In this document: piece after piece, positions 1 to 8,900 of the stretch
Layout of the letters: each line of letters begins with the position of its first letter
Position numbering within the stretch: the first letter of the stretch is position 1
From: Burkholderiales bacterium
GTDB taxonomy: Bacteria > Pseudomonadota > Gammaproteobacteria > Burkholderiales > Burkholderiaceae_C
DNA length: 64,000 nucleotides
Reading direction: 5' to 3'
NCBI GenBank assembly: GCA_017307865.1
Contig: JAFKGE010000034.1
Location: 1 to 64,000 of the forward strand
Notes under the pieces: generated by a model
Database searches by the model: none
What the model saw: only the letters and a program-made list of their open reading frames with translations
What the model was told of the DNA's origin: nothing
Made by a program: the position numbers and the translations under genes

Positions 1-66
1 CGTTCCAACATGACAATCACCTCTCCGAGAAAATGAAGGGGACGTCATGTTGCGCTGCGGCTGCTG

Positions 67-176
67 TTATGTGCCCCGATTCTGACCAGAGGCCCAGGAG
101 GTGCGCTCCTGGCCTCCAAGCACGGCACATAAGAAAACAGGGCACAAAATTCGCATTTTGTGGCGCGCCACAAAAT
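67..176. repeat. nested inverted repeats at island edge
   Basis: TTATGTGCC at 67-75 is the inverted complement of GGCACATAA at 124-132. Between them lies an imperfect stem formed by 91-100 and 106-114. Next to it are three alternating copies of CACAAAAT/ATTTTGTG at 142-176, the last two forming a perfect palindrome centred on GGCGCGCC. The truncated radC breaks inside this structure. It could be the end of a transposon or a site-specific recombination site; I cannot assign it to a family. Confidence 0.4.
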
Positions 177-540
177 GGGCCAGGATCAGCGCCGCCGAAT
201 TGCGTGTCAGGGCTTCCTTGACGATCTCGCGCGGGTATACCGACGTCTGGCTCACCGTGCCCCGGAACATCTCGACGTACTCGATGACCCGGTGCTGGGC
301 ATCCAGGTGGATCACCGCAAACACCTCGTGCTCCAGCGTGCCCAGCTCGATGCGCAGGAAGTCGCGCACCGCCTGCGGTGACGACAGCATCTCGGTACCG
401 CGCAACTGGCCCGCCAGCACCCGCAGCGCCGCCTGCAGCACCTCGGCAGGTGCGGCCGGACGGTAGCTGCCCGCGACATCGCACACGAGCAGGGAGGAAT
501 CGAGGGAAGAAGTGAACGACAGGGAAGATGGCTGCGACAT
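67..540 (-). pseudogene. truncated RadC-family (JAB/MPN) protein
   Basis: Residues 1-122 from the ATG at 540 read like a RadC/YkfG protein: the segment around VRDFLRIELG, EHEVFAVIHLD and YPREIVKEAL ends at LILAH. In intact family members this is followed at once by the metal-binding HNHPSG...D motif. Here the frame instead runs into unrelated sequence at about position 175 and stops at 67, so the JAMM zinc ligands are missing and the product should be inactive. The break coincides with a perfect 22-bp palindrome at 155-176. RadC-like genes are common cargo of integrative elements. An upstream in-frame ATG at 735 exists, but the added sequence looks non-coding. Confidence 0.65.
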
Positions 541-1035
541 GGTCGGCTCCGGTTCGGAATCGGGCGGGATTGCCCGGAACCGGCCACCCACGCCGCAGCG
601 CAAGCAGTCAGGGGTCGAAGGCGCAGCCGACAGACGGCCGCCAGGCCGCCAGCGTGCAAGGCCCGCGCAGCCCTTGACGGCGAGAACGGCGTGGTAGGTT
701 GAAAGGGCACAGCAAGACCGCCACTCCACACCCACGCCACCCCAGCCCCGGCAAGCGCAGCGCGCAGCGGCCAGGCCGCGCAGGCGTCAGGGATCAGAGC
801 CGGATGGCCGGGATGCGGCACGAAGCCCGGGGCGTAGCCCGCGAGCCCGGCGGCGGTACGCCGAGACGCTATATCGAGGTTGCATCCCGGACAACGGTCG
901 ACGATCAGGCCGTCACCGCCACTGGCATCGGCGTCCCGTACAACTTCACTTCGACTTGTGAGACAATATATCTAGTCCGACAATGATTTTGTATATTGTC
1001 ATATAAATCAATGAATTAATGATGTTGTGGGCGAA
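541..1035. promoter_or_regulatory. intergenic region with GACAATATA inverted repeat
   Basis: This 490-bp stretch has no convincing gene. Its last 80 bp turn AT-rich. GACAATATA at 962-970 is mirrored by TATATTGTC at 992-1000, with a third half-site GACAAT at 979-984. The position, 30-70 bp before the AAA+ ATPase gene, suggests an operator/promoter for the ATPase-protease operon. The regulator is not identified. Confidence 0.45.
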
Positions 1036-2190
1036 ATGAAAGAAGAGCAGTCAGATTTAGCCCAGATGGTTCGCTTGGCTTTGGCCGAGCAGACGGAAGA
1101 CGTGCGCCTGTTTGCGGCGCGGCTGGTGCGCAAGTACCGTGGAACGGCGCCCGACCTGGCCGAGCAGCTCGAACTGTTTCTGAAGTCGAAGCCGGCACGC
1201 AGCGTTTCGCCCATGCGCAAGTTGTCGCCCCAGCCATCGGCGACCCACGCCTTGCCGGTTGACGACGAATCCCGCCTCTCGCTCCTGAAGGTGTTCAAGG
1301 ACGCACCGACGAAAGACGCGCCGCTGCTGTCTAGTGATGTCGAGGATGTCCTGGGACAACTCATCGCCGAGCGCCGGCAGAGCGACCGACTGCAGGCCAT
1401 GGGGCTGATGCCGACCCGCTCGGCCATCTTTGTGGGGCCGCCTGGGGTCGGCAAGACACTCACGGCCCGCTGGCTGGCTGCGCAGTTGAAGGTGCCGCTG
1501 TACGTGCTCGACCTGACAGCCGTGATGAGCAGCCTGCTGGGCAAGAGTGGTGCCAACCTGCGGGCGGCCATCGACTTCGCCAAGCGCGAGCCGTGCGTGC
1601 TGCTGCTGGACGAGATCGATGCCATCGCCAAACGGCGCAGCGATGACACCGACGTGGGCGAACTCAAGCGCCTGGTCACGGTGATCCTTCAGGAAGTAGA
1701 CGAATGGCCCGCCAGTAGCGTATTGCTGGCGGCCACGAATCACCCGGAACTGATCGATCCGGCGCTGTGGCGCCGCTTCGACCTGGTGGTTCAGTTCAAG
1801 ACGCCCGATGAACAGGCGGTCAAGGAAGCCATCAAGCGCTTCCTGGGGCCGGACTACGCCCTCTTTGCCCGTTGGATCGATATCCTGGTGTTTGCATTCG
1901 CCGGACACTCGTTCAGCGACATCGAGCGCGACGTGCAGCGTTTCCGGCGCGCCGTGGCCCTGGGCACGACCACGGACGCCGATCTGGTCGAGGACTTCAT
2001 GAAGGCACGCGCCTTGGCGCTCGACAGGCAGGGTCGCATCGACCTGGCGGTGATGCTTGCCAAGCAGACCCGCTTGTCCCAGCACACCGTCTCCGACATC
2101 ACCGGGGTAAGCCGAGACACGATCCGCAAGTACACCAACGAGACACCTGCGGCACGAAAGGCCGCGCCCCGGAGAAAGGCTGACGCATGA
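1036..2190 (+). CDS. AAA+ ATPase with C-terminal HTH-like segment
   Basis: A 384-aa AAA+ ATPase of the FtsH/CDC48-like class. Visible motifs are Walker A GPPGVGKT (about residues 134-141), Walker B LLLDEID (about 189-195), and a sensor-1/arginine-finger stretch AATNHPELIDPALWRRFD. The last 50 residues contain RLSQHTVSDITGVSRDTIRKY, which resembles a helix-turn-helix. The start is taken at ATG 1036; an in-frame GTG at 1027 would add three residues. The stop overlaps the start of the downstream subtilisin-like protease by 4 nt (ATGA), so the two are translationally coupled and probably act together, for example with the ATPase loading or controlling the protease. AAA+/subtilase pairs recur in bacterial genomic islands; the substrate and trigger are unknown. 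Confidence 0.8.
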   Translation: MKEEQSDLAQMVRLALAEQTEDVRLFAARLVRKYRGTAPDLAEQLELFLKSKPARSVSPMRKLSPQPSATHALPVDDESRLSLLKVFKDAPTKDAPLLSSDVEDVLGQLIAERRQSDRLQAMGLMPTRSAIFVGPPGVGKTLTARWLAAQLKVPLYVLDLTAVMSSLLGKSGANLRAAIDFAKREPCVLLLDEIDAIAKRRSDDTDVGELKRLVTVILQEVDEWPASSVLLAATNHPELIDPALWRRFDLVVQFKTPDEQAVKEAIKRFLGPDYALFARWIDILVFAFAGHSFSDIERDVQRFRRAVALGTTTDADLVEDFMKARALALDRQGRIDLAVMLAKQTRLSQHTVSDITGVSRDTIRKYTNETPAARKAAPRRKADA

Positions 2191-4409
2191 GCCAAACCAA
2201 TTTCCTGATCGGTCGTGGCGAGCTGCTGACCCACGACATCGTCGGCCCGAGGCGCATGCCCGGCAAGGCCGAGGTCTACACCTTCGCGCAGGCGCGGGAA
2301 CGGTTGATTCCCCAGTTCCGCAGCGCTGCGAACGCGCTGGACGAACTGCCCGTCGACGCCTGTCCGGGCGACTTCGCGGTGGCCCGGCTGATGATGAACC
2401 CCAGCTTCATCGCTCGTTCCTATTTCCCGACCGGGCTGTTGCGCAGTACGGGGCTGGAGTCCATCGGTAGCCGCACCGTCAAGGTCAAGCCACAGGCCTG
2501 GACCCGCAAGGGGCAGCCGCAGGAGACCACGACGACCGAACTGTTCGTCGCGGGCAAGCGCCAAGCCTTCCGCAATCTTTCGCGGTGGACGGAAACCATC
2601 GACGCGGAATCCGATGAGGGCGACGACCTGGTCCACATCGAACAGTTCGCCGCTTTCGCGCCGGCGGAGCGCATCGTGCGCCTGGGCGGACCGAAGGATC
2701 GGTTCTTCGAGGTGGGCCTGCATCTGTTACCGGGCGGAGACCCGGGCCTGATCCAGAAGGCTTTCGTGAAATTCGCCCAGCGGGAGGGCGTTAAGGTCCA
2801 TAGTGAAGTCGATTTCGTCGCCGGCAACCTGTGGTTCGTACCGGTCGAAGGCAAGCCGCGTAAAGTCGAGAAGCTGGCCAGCTTCGCCTTCGTCCGGGTC
2901 ATCCGGCCGGTGCCCAAGCTGCGTGGCATCCGCCCGTTGCAACGCAGCGGTGGCCCCGCGGTGGGGTGCAGCCTGCCCATCGAGCAGGCCCTGTCGTCTG
3001 AGCCCCGTGTCGCCATCCTGGACGGCGGCCTGCCAAAGCACCACCCCATCGGTCCCTGGCTGCGCTCGTACCGCAAGCTCGACGAAGACGCCGCCGACGA
3101 CCCGGACGGCCCGGAGCACGGCCTGGGCGTGACATCGGCCGTGCTGTTCGGCCCGATCCAGCCCAACGGAACGGCCGGTAGGCCTTTCGCTCCGGTAGAC
3201 CATCTGCGCGTGCTTGACCAGGAATCGGCCGGTGAGGAACCGTTGGAGTTGTATCGCACGCTCGGTCTCATCGAACAGGTCCTGCTGTCGCGGTCCTACG
3301 AGTTCATCAACCTGAGCCTGGGGCCGGACCTCGAAGTGGAGGATCGGGAAGTCCACGCTTGGACGTCCGTCATCGACGAGTTGCTCAGCGATGGCGACAC
3401 CCTCATGACCGTGGCCGTGGGCAACAACGGGGAACGCGACCGCGAACTCGGCTACAGCCGCGTGCAAGTTCCGTCGGACTGCGTGAATGCGCTCGCGGTT
3501 GGCGCGGCCGACGACACTGGAGCGGACTGGGCTCGCGCGTCCTACAGCGCGATCGGGCCGGGCCGCAGCCCTGGCGTCGTCAAGCCGGACCTGATGGCCT
3601 TCGGCGGCAATCCAGCGTCCAAATACTTCCACGTCCTGGCGCCGAGCGCGAAACCGGTACTGACCCCGCAGCTCGGCACGAGTTTCGCGGCGCCGTACCT
3701 GCTGCGCAGCGCGGTCGGCATCCGTGCCATCCTGGGCGGCAACCTGACGCCTCTCGCCATCAAGGCCTTGCTGGTCCATGCGGCCGATCCCGGCGAGCAC
3801 GACCAGATCGAAGTGGGCTGGGGCAAGATTCCCGAGGACACCCTCGACATCATCACGTGCCCGGATGGCGTGGCCCGCGTGGTCTACCAGGGCGAGCTCA
3901 AACCCAGCAAGTACCTGCGCGCCAGCCTGCCGCTGCCCAAGGAAGGGCTGACGGGCAACGTCCGCCTGAAGGCTACTTTCTGCTACGCATCCCCCACCGA
4001 TCCGCAGGATGCCGCGGCCTACACCAAGGCCGGTCTCGAAGTCGTCTTCCGCCCCAACGACGAAAAGATCAAGGATGGCAAGAGCAACGCCGATACCAAG
4101 GGCTTCTTCGACTTGAAGAAGTTCGCCACCGAACAGGAGCGCCGCTCGGATCAGGGCAAGTGGGAAACCGTGCTGCACGGGGCCAAGCCCTTCCGTGGCC
4201 CTAGCCTCAAGAACCCCGTGTTCGATATCCACTACAACGCCCGCGACGGCGGCGGCCGGGCCACCGGCGCCGAGAAGATCCGCTACGCGTTGATCCTTTC
4301 GGTCGAGGCACCGAAGCACGCCGATCTCTACAACGACATCCTGCGCGCCTATGCCAAGACGCTGGTGCCGATCCAGCCGCAGGTGTCGTTGCCAATTAGG
4401 GTCAAGTAG
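2187..4409 (+). CDS. S8 family subtilisin-like serine protease
   Basis: A 740-aa protein with a subtilase catalytic domain in its middle third. The Asp motif is VAILDGG (about residue 278), the His motif EHGLGVTSA (about 311), the oxyanion Asn AVGNNGE (about 412) and the nucleophile motif GTSFAAP (Ser about 499). The His motif departs from the usual HGTHVAG but keeps the histidine. There is no signal peptide, so it is likely cytoplasmic. About 270 N-terminal and 240 C-terminal residues flank the catalytic core and may bind substrate or the ATPase. It is coupled to the AAA+ gene by a 4-nt overlap. A regulated intracellular protease in stress or phage defence is plausible but not shown. Confidence 0.82.
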   Translation: MSQTNFLIGRGELLTHDIVGPRRMPGKAEVYTFAQARERLIPQFRSAANALDELPVDACPGDFAVARLMMNPSFIARSYFPTGLLRSTGLESIGSRTVKVKPQAWTRKGQPQETTTTELFVAGKRQAFRNLSRWTETIDAESDEGDDLVHIEQFAAFAPAERIVRLGGPKDRFFEVGLHLLPGGDPGLIQKAFVKFAQREGVKVHSEVDFVAGNLWFVPVEGKPRKVEKLASFAFVRVIRPVPKLRGIRPLQRSGGPAVGCSLPIEQALSSEPRVAILDGGLPKHHPIGPWLRSYRKLDEDAADDPDGPEHGLGVTSAVLFGPIQPNGTAGRPFAPVDHLRVLDQESAGEEPLELYRTLGLIEQVLLSRSYEFINLSLGPDLEVEDREVHAWTSVIDELLSDGDTLMTVAVGNNGERDRELGYSRVQVPSDCVNALAVGAADDTGADWARASYSAIGPGRSPGVVKPDLMAFGGNPASKYFHVLAPSAKPVLTPQLGTSFAAPYLLRSAVGIRAILGGNLTPLAIKALLVHAADPGEHDQIEVGWGKIPEDTLDIITCPDGVARVVYQGELKPSKYLRASLPLPKEGLTGNVRLKATFCYASPTDPQDAAAYTKAGLEVVFRPNDEKIKDGKSNADTKGFFDLKKFATEQERRSDQGKWETVLHGAKPFRGPSLKNPVFDIHYNARDGGGRATGAEKIRYALILSVEAPKHADLYNDILRAYAKTLVPIQPQVSLPIRVK

Positions 4410-4514
4410 TTCATCTATTTTTATATTGGCGTCACCAGATAGGGCGAACGACCGTTCCAGCGCGCTGGCCGTCATGGGCTCTGCAGCAGCAGATCCTCAG
4501 CACGAAGCCTGACG

Positions 4515-4545
4515 ACTTCCGATTTCCGGCTGCTCCTGCGACTTA
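4515..4545 (+). promoter_or_regulatory. shared bipartite promoter-like motif, copy P1
   Basis: Block ACTTCCGATTTCC, six variable bases, then block TCCTGCGACTTA. The same two blocks with the same spacing occur at 9303-9333, upstream of the ubiquitin-like operon. A partial match with the full second block and the same spacing lies at 10772-10802. P1 precedes the sigma-factor gene. Downstream of both P1 and P2 are further shared words, GCATCCC and CAGAAATG. The likely reading is a promoter for the sigma factor encoded just downstream (autoregulation). An operator for another protein of the system is the alternative. Confidence 0.6.
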
Positions 4546-4610
4546 GTTATGCGGGGGGCATCCCTCGAAACAGAAATGTGGGGTGTTCGCATGACCAACG
4601 GAAAACAACG

Positions 4611-5327
4611 ATGTACATACGAGAATCTGATTCGGCCGTAGTGGCCCTTGACGACCGTTCGCTGCGGGCCAGACTAGCGCGCACGGACTGGAAACGTGAC
4701 CCGCTCTTCATCACCGATGAGCAGGTATTCGGTCTGTTCAGTCAGGCGCGCGCCAAGGGCGACAAAGCCAGAACTGCGCTGTTCGCCGAGGCGTTTAATC
4801 AGCGCTTGCTGGAGCGCTCGCGTAAGTTCGTCCTCAAGGCGCGCATTTACCCGGGCTTTATCGACGACCTCCGTCGTGCGGCGTATGAGCTTGCATCCTG
4901 TATCTGGGAGCACCTACTTTCGAGCGATAAGCATGCTGCGCACGCGGAGAAAGCGTTCGGGCAGTTCTTTGAACGGCGGGCCATCGAGTTCCAGCGAACC
5001 TTCCTCGCAAAGAAGCGCAAGTTGCAGTCCAGCTTGGACTCGGATGACGATGATGAAGACGAGGTAGTGTCGACGACCGACGACATCGACGAGCTAAAAG
5101 AGTTCAATACACCGGACCTTCTGGCTGCCCGGCGGCAGGAGTTCGAGCGGGTGAATAGCCGCCTGCTTGAAATCCTCACGCAGAAGGAATACGCCACCTA
5201 CACACTGATCTACGGCGCCGACTGGCAGGTCCAGGAAGTAGCTGCGGCGCTCAAAGTGACCGTCAAGAGCGTCAACACCTACAAGAGAAGTGCGCTCGCA
5301 AAAATCGACAAGGAGTTCAAGCAATGA
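4611..5327 (+). CDS. sigma-70-like RNA polymerase sigma factor
   Basis: About 238 aa. The C-terminal 75 residues (from about ARRQEFERVNSRLLEILTQK) look like sigma region 4, with an HTH in the segment VQEVAAALKVTVKSVNTYK. The helical N-terminal part with FIDDLRRAAYE and AFGQFFERRA could be region 2. The two are joined by a linker rich in Asp/Glu (DSDDDDEDE), unusual for an ECF sigma. The start is taken as ATG 4611; a GTG at 4578 would add 11 residues, and neither has a strong ribosome binding site. It overlaps the following gene by 4 nt. The motif P1 just upstream recurs before the ubiquitin-like operon, which makes this a candidate dedicated sigma factor for the cluster. A divergent phage-type regulator is the alternative. 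Confidence 0.6.
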   Translation: MYIRESDSAVVALDDRSLRARLARTDWKRDPLFITDEQVFGLFSQARAKGDKARTALFAEAFNQRLLERSRKFVLKARIYPGFIDDLRRAAYELASCIWEHLLSSDKHAAHAEKAFGQFFERRAIEFQRTFLAKKRKLQSSLDSDDDDEDEVVSTTDDIDELKEFNTPDLLAARRQEFERVNSRLLEILTQKEYATYTLIYGADWQVQEVAAALKVTVKSVNTYKRSALAKIDKEFKQ

Positions 5328-5965
5328 CAACGCCCAACCGCAGGCTGTCGCTCGATGAAGTGCTTGATGAGTTCTTCTACTCGGCCGACAAGCCGACCCC
5401 TGCCCAAGTGCTTCACGCGTGCCAAGCCCACCCCGAGTACCGAGCCGACATCGTGGAGTTCGCGGCCCTGTGGATCGCCTACGAAGCATCGCCCGAGCCC
5501 ACCGAAGATGCCTTGCTTCCGAAGGTGGCCAAAGACGACGTGTTGCGCCTGCAGAGCTTTGTTCTCAATCGGCTTCACGAACTGGACCAGGGGTCTGCCT
5601 CCAGTTCGCAAGCTGAAACTGCACGCAAGGCCGTCGAATCGCTTGCAGGGAAAAGCCTGAGGCAAGCTGCCGCAGCAGCTGGCCTTGGCGCTTCCGCACT
5701 GCTTCTGACGAAGGTTCTTACCAAGAGCATCGTCAACGTTCCCACCAAGGTTCTTCGCGACTTGGCTGCGCATCTCAATGTTGCGCTTGCCGAACTCCAA
5801 CAGTGCCTGGGACCGTCTTTGGCGGGTGCCAAGAGCTTTAGAGCCAAAGGAATTCCAAACGCCTCTGCTCAGGAAACTTGGGAAGCTGCAGTGCGTTCAC
5901 TTTCGGTCAGCGACGAAGAGAAACAGCGCCTGCTGGCTCTACAAACTAGAGAGGGTGACTCGTGA
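5324..5965 (+). CDS. unknown 213-aa protein, possible antagonist of the sigma factor
   Basis: No family recognised. It overlaps the sigma-like gene by 4 nt upstream and the peptidase-helicase gene by 4 nt downstream, so the three are tightly coupled. The N-terminal half is acidic and helical (SLDEVLDEFFYSADKPT). The middle, from about residue 105, has SLAGKSLRQAAAAAGLGAS followed by VPTKVLRDLAAHLNV. This resembles the pattern of XRE-type regulators that sit beside ImmA/IrrE peptidases. There is no membrane segment. In ImmR/ImmA and DdrO/IrrE pairs the neighbour is the cleaved repressor, so this protein could be an anti-sigma factor or repressor cleaved by the downstream peptidase domain. That role is inference. 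Confidence 0.6.
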   Translation: MTTPNRRLSLDEVLDEFFYSADKPTPAQVLHACQAHPEYRADIVEFAALWIAYEASPEPTEDALLPKVAKDDVLRLQSFVLNRLHELDQGSASSSQAETARKAVESLAGKSLRQAAAAAGLGASALLLTKVLTKSIVNVPTKVLRDLAAHLNVALAELQQCLGPSLAGAKSFRAKGIPNASAQETWEAAVRSLSVSDEEKQRLLALQTREGDS

Positions 5966-8900
5966 CCCCGTTTCACAGAGCCCGGGAGGCTGCGACGCAG
6001 TTGAGGCGCCAGCTGTTCGGCGATGAGGCGTCATCGGGTATTCCATCGAACCAGGTCATCGACGCCGCAGCGGCCGAAAACGCCGAGGACTTCGACATCT
6101 CTGATGCGGCACCTGATGACGAAGCTCTCGGGACCGCTGATGCCGTTCTGATCCGCAAGTTCCGACAAATCGTCGTACGCAACGACGTGCCGAGCGGTGA
6201 ACGCGCGTTCCTCATCGCACACGAGTTCGGCCACTGGAAGCTCCATCACGAAGGGCACGAGGGCTGCCATAAGGTCGTTGATTCGACCTTGAAGCCTGAA
6301 GACGGTGACACTTTCGGTGCCCAGAAAATTGAAGCCTATGGCGCTCGCGAGCGAGCCGAACTCCAGGCAAACATCTTCGCCAGAGAGCTTCTCCTTCCAC
6401 GCGCGGTGGCCCGTGGGCTCTTCCTCGCAGGAAAGACTGCAACACAACTCGCGCAAGACCTAGACGTCCCCCTGGAGTTGGTTCGGCAACAGTTGCTCGA
6501 TGGTTTGCTTCTTCCCGAGCCGCCAGCGAGCAGTGATGAGCCGCCCCAGCCCATTACGCCAACCCAGGACCAGATGGCGGCAGCCACGTCGTCGGCCAAG
6601 ACCTCCCTGGTGGTAGCCGGGCCTGGCACCGGCAAGACAGCCACGCTCCTCATGAGGGTGCAGCATCTACTCGCCGAGGGGGCCAAGCCCGAGAGTTTGC
6701 TGCTGCTGACGTTTTCAAATCGGGCAGCGCGAGAGCTGGTTGACAGGCTGCAAGAACTTGGTGTCTCGAACGCCCATGACATCTGGGTCGGCACGTTTCA
6801 CGCCTTCGGCCTGGAGTTCCTTCGCAAGAACCACGAGCAGTTCGGCCTGCGGCCGCGCTTCGGTGTTGCCGATAAGATGGCGCAGATTGCAGTTCTCGAG
6901 CCCCACATCTACGCCCTTGGCCTGAGGGCGTTCAATCCGCTTGGCGACCCCCTCGACTGGCTGAAGGACGTCGTCTCGACCATCCAGCGAGCAAAGGACG
7001 AACTCGCCGATGCCGACGAGTTTGCCGACGCAGTTGAGCAATCGGCACTGGACACCCCCGCTGAGGTGCTGGCCAAGCAGCACGATGTCGTCAAGCTATA
7101 CAGGTGCTATGAATCGAAGATGCGTGCGAACGGCAGCCTCGTCGACATGGGCGACCTCGTCATGCTCCCGGCCCTTGCGCTGACAAAGGAGTTCGCCAAG
7201 TACGCCGCGAGTGTTGGCCGATTCAAGCACATCCTCGTCGACGAATACCAAGATGTGAACCGGGCAAGTGCTCAACTTGTGAAGGCATTGGCCGCTCACG
7301 CCAGGAGCCTCTGGGTCGTGGGAGATGCACGGCAAGCCATTTACCGATTCCGCGGTGCGTCCATGCGCAACATCGTCCGCTTCGGCGACGACTTTCCAAC
7401 CCACACGACGTTCCCGCTCAACGAGAACCGGCGCAGTTTCGAAGAGGTAATCCGCGTCTTCGAGCACACGGGCCGCGAGGGCAATCCTCTACAGATGGTG
7501 CTCCCACTCGATGACGTAGGGTCGGCGCGCGGACACAGCGGCATCAAGCCTCGCCATGTTCAGTGCGCGAATGACGACGTGGTACATGGAGAACTCGCGG
7601 CCAATGTCCGTCGCATCCGTGGGCTGGGCGTGGCTTACCGAGACCAGGTCATCCTTGCAAGCACCCACGACACCTGCAGCGCCGCGGCAGATTCACTGAA
7701 CACGGCAGGGGTGCCTGCTCTGCACCTCGGCGACATCTTCCAGCGGCCCGAGGTCAAGGACCTGTTGGCATTGCTGCAGCTGTTCATCGACCGTTCAGGA
7801 AGCGGCCTGCTTCGAGTCTCACAACTCCCAGGCCTCCAGTTGCCGCCAACGGATGTCGAGAAGCTGCTTGCCTGGTGTAAAGTGAATCGGCCGGTGCCGC
7901 TGTCCTGGGTTGCCGCGCCGCCTCCTGGGCTATCCAGCAGGGGCATGGCGGCTCTGCAGCGGTGGGCGACTACTTTCGATGGCCTCGAGTCAACGGACTC
8001 TCCATGGGAAGTCGCCTGCCAACTGCTACTGGACCGGACAGGCATTCTTCGTGCCCATCTGGCCGGCAGCGGCATCCTCGAGATCACTCGTCGCATCGCG
8101 CTCTGGCAGTTCATCTACTACCTGCGGGTGCCGGACGGCGGTCGGGCGTACCAGACCGTCGGCAGCTTCATCACTCGCTTGCGTCGCCGTCTGCGCGTCG
8201 GCGATGACCGTGAGCTCCGTATCCCGCCTCCGGAGGCAGACAGTCTCGATGCGGTAGCCGTCATGACAATTCATGGGAGCAAAGGCCTTGAGTTCGAGGC
8301 GGTCCATCTTGTCGACATCGACGCCAGGCATTTCCGCATGGGCGCAGATTCCGACCTTGTCCCGCAGTCCCTGTTGCAGTCCATCGCTTCCGTCCAGAAC
8401 TTCGAGGAGCAAAGTGAGGCCTCGAACAAGCTGTACGTGGCACTATCTCGGGCCCGGGAGCACTTGGTCCTCTACGAGACCAAGGCGATGTACAACGCCG
8501 AGTGCGTTGCGGCCATTACTGGCGCCGCTCATCTACTCGAACGAGTTCAAGGCAAGGCCACTGTTCCCAAGGCGCTGGCGCCGTCATTTGTCAGCAGCTC
8601 TGTGCTCGCGCCTGCGGTATACGAGCTCACGGGCTTCTTGTCCTATCGGATGTGTCCGCGACGCTACTACTACGACTTCATCAAGGAACTAAGCCCTGCA
8701 GCCGGACTGCATCCAGCGGCCTTGATTGAAGGGGCCGTCATGCGCGAGCTCTTCGCTCCCTACGGCGAAGAGCCGGGAGCGCCGCCTCTGGAAGTCGAAA
8801 AGGTGCTGGCTTCTCTTGGGCCAGCCTTCAAGGAGTCCGTGCCGCATCTCAGAGCCTACGCGGACCAGCTACTAACCTTTGGTCGTTCTTGGCTTGGCGC

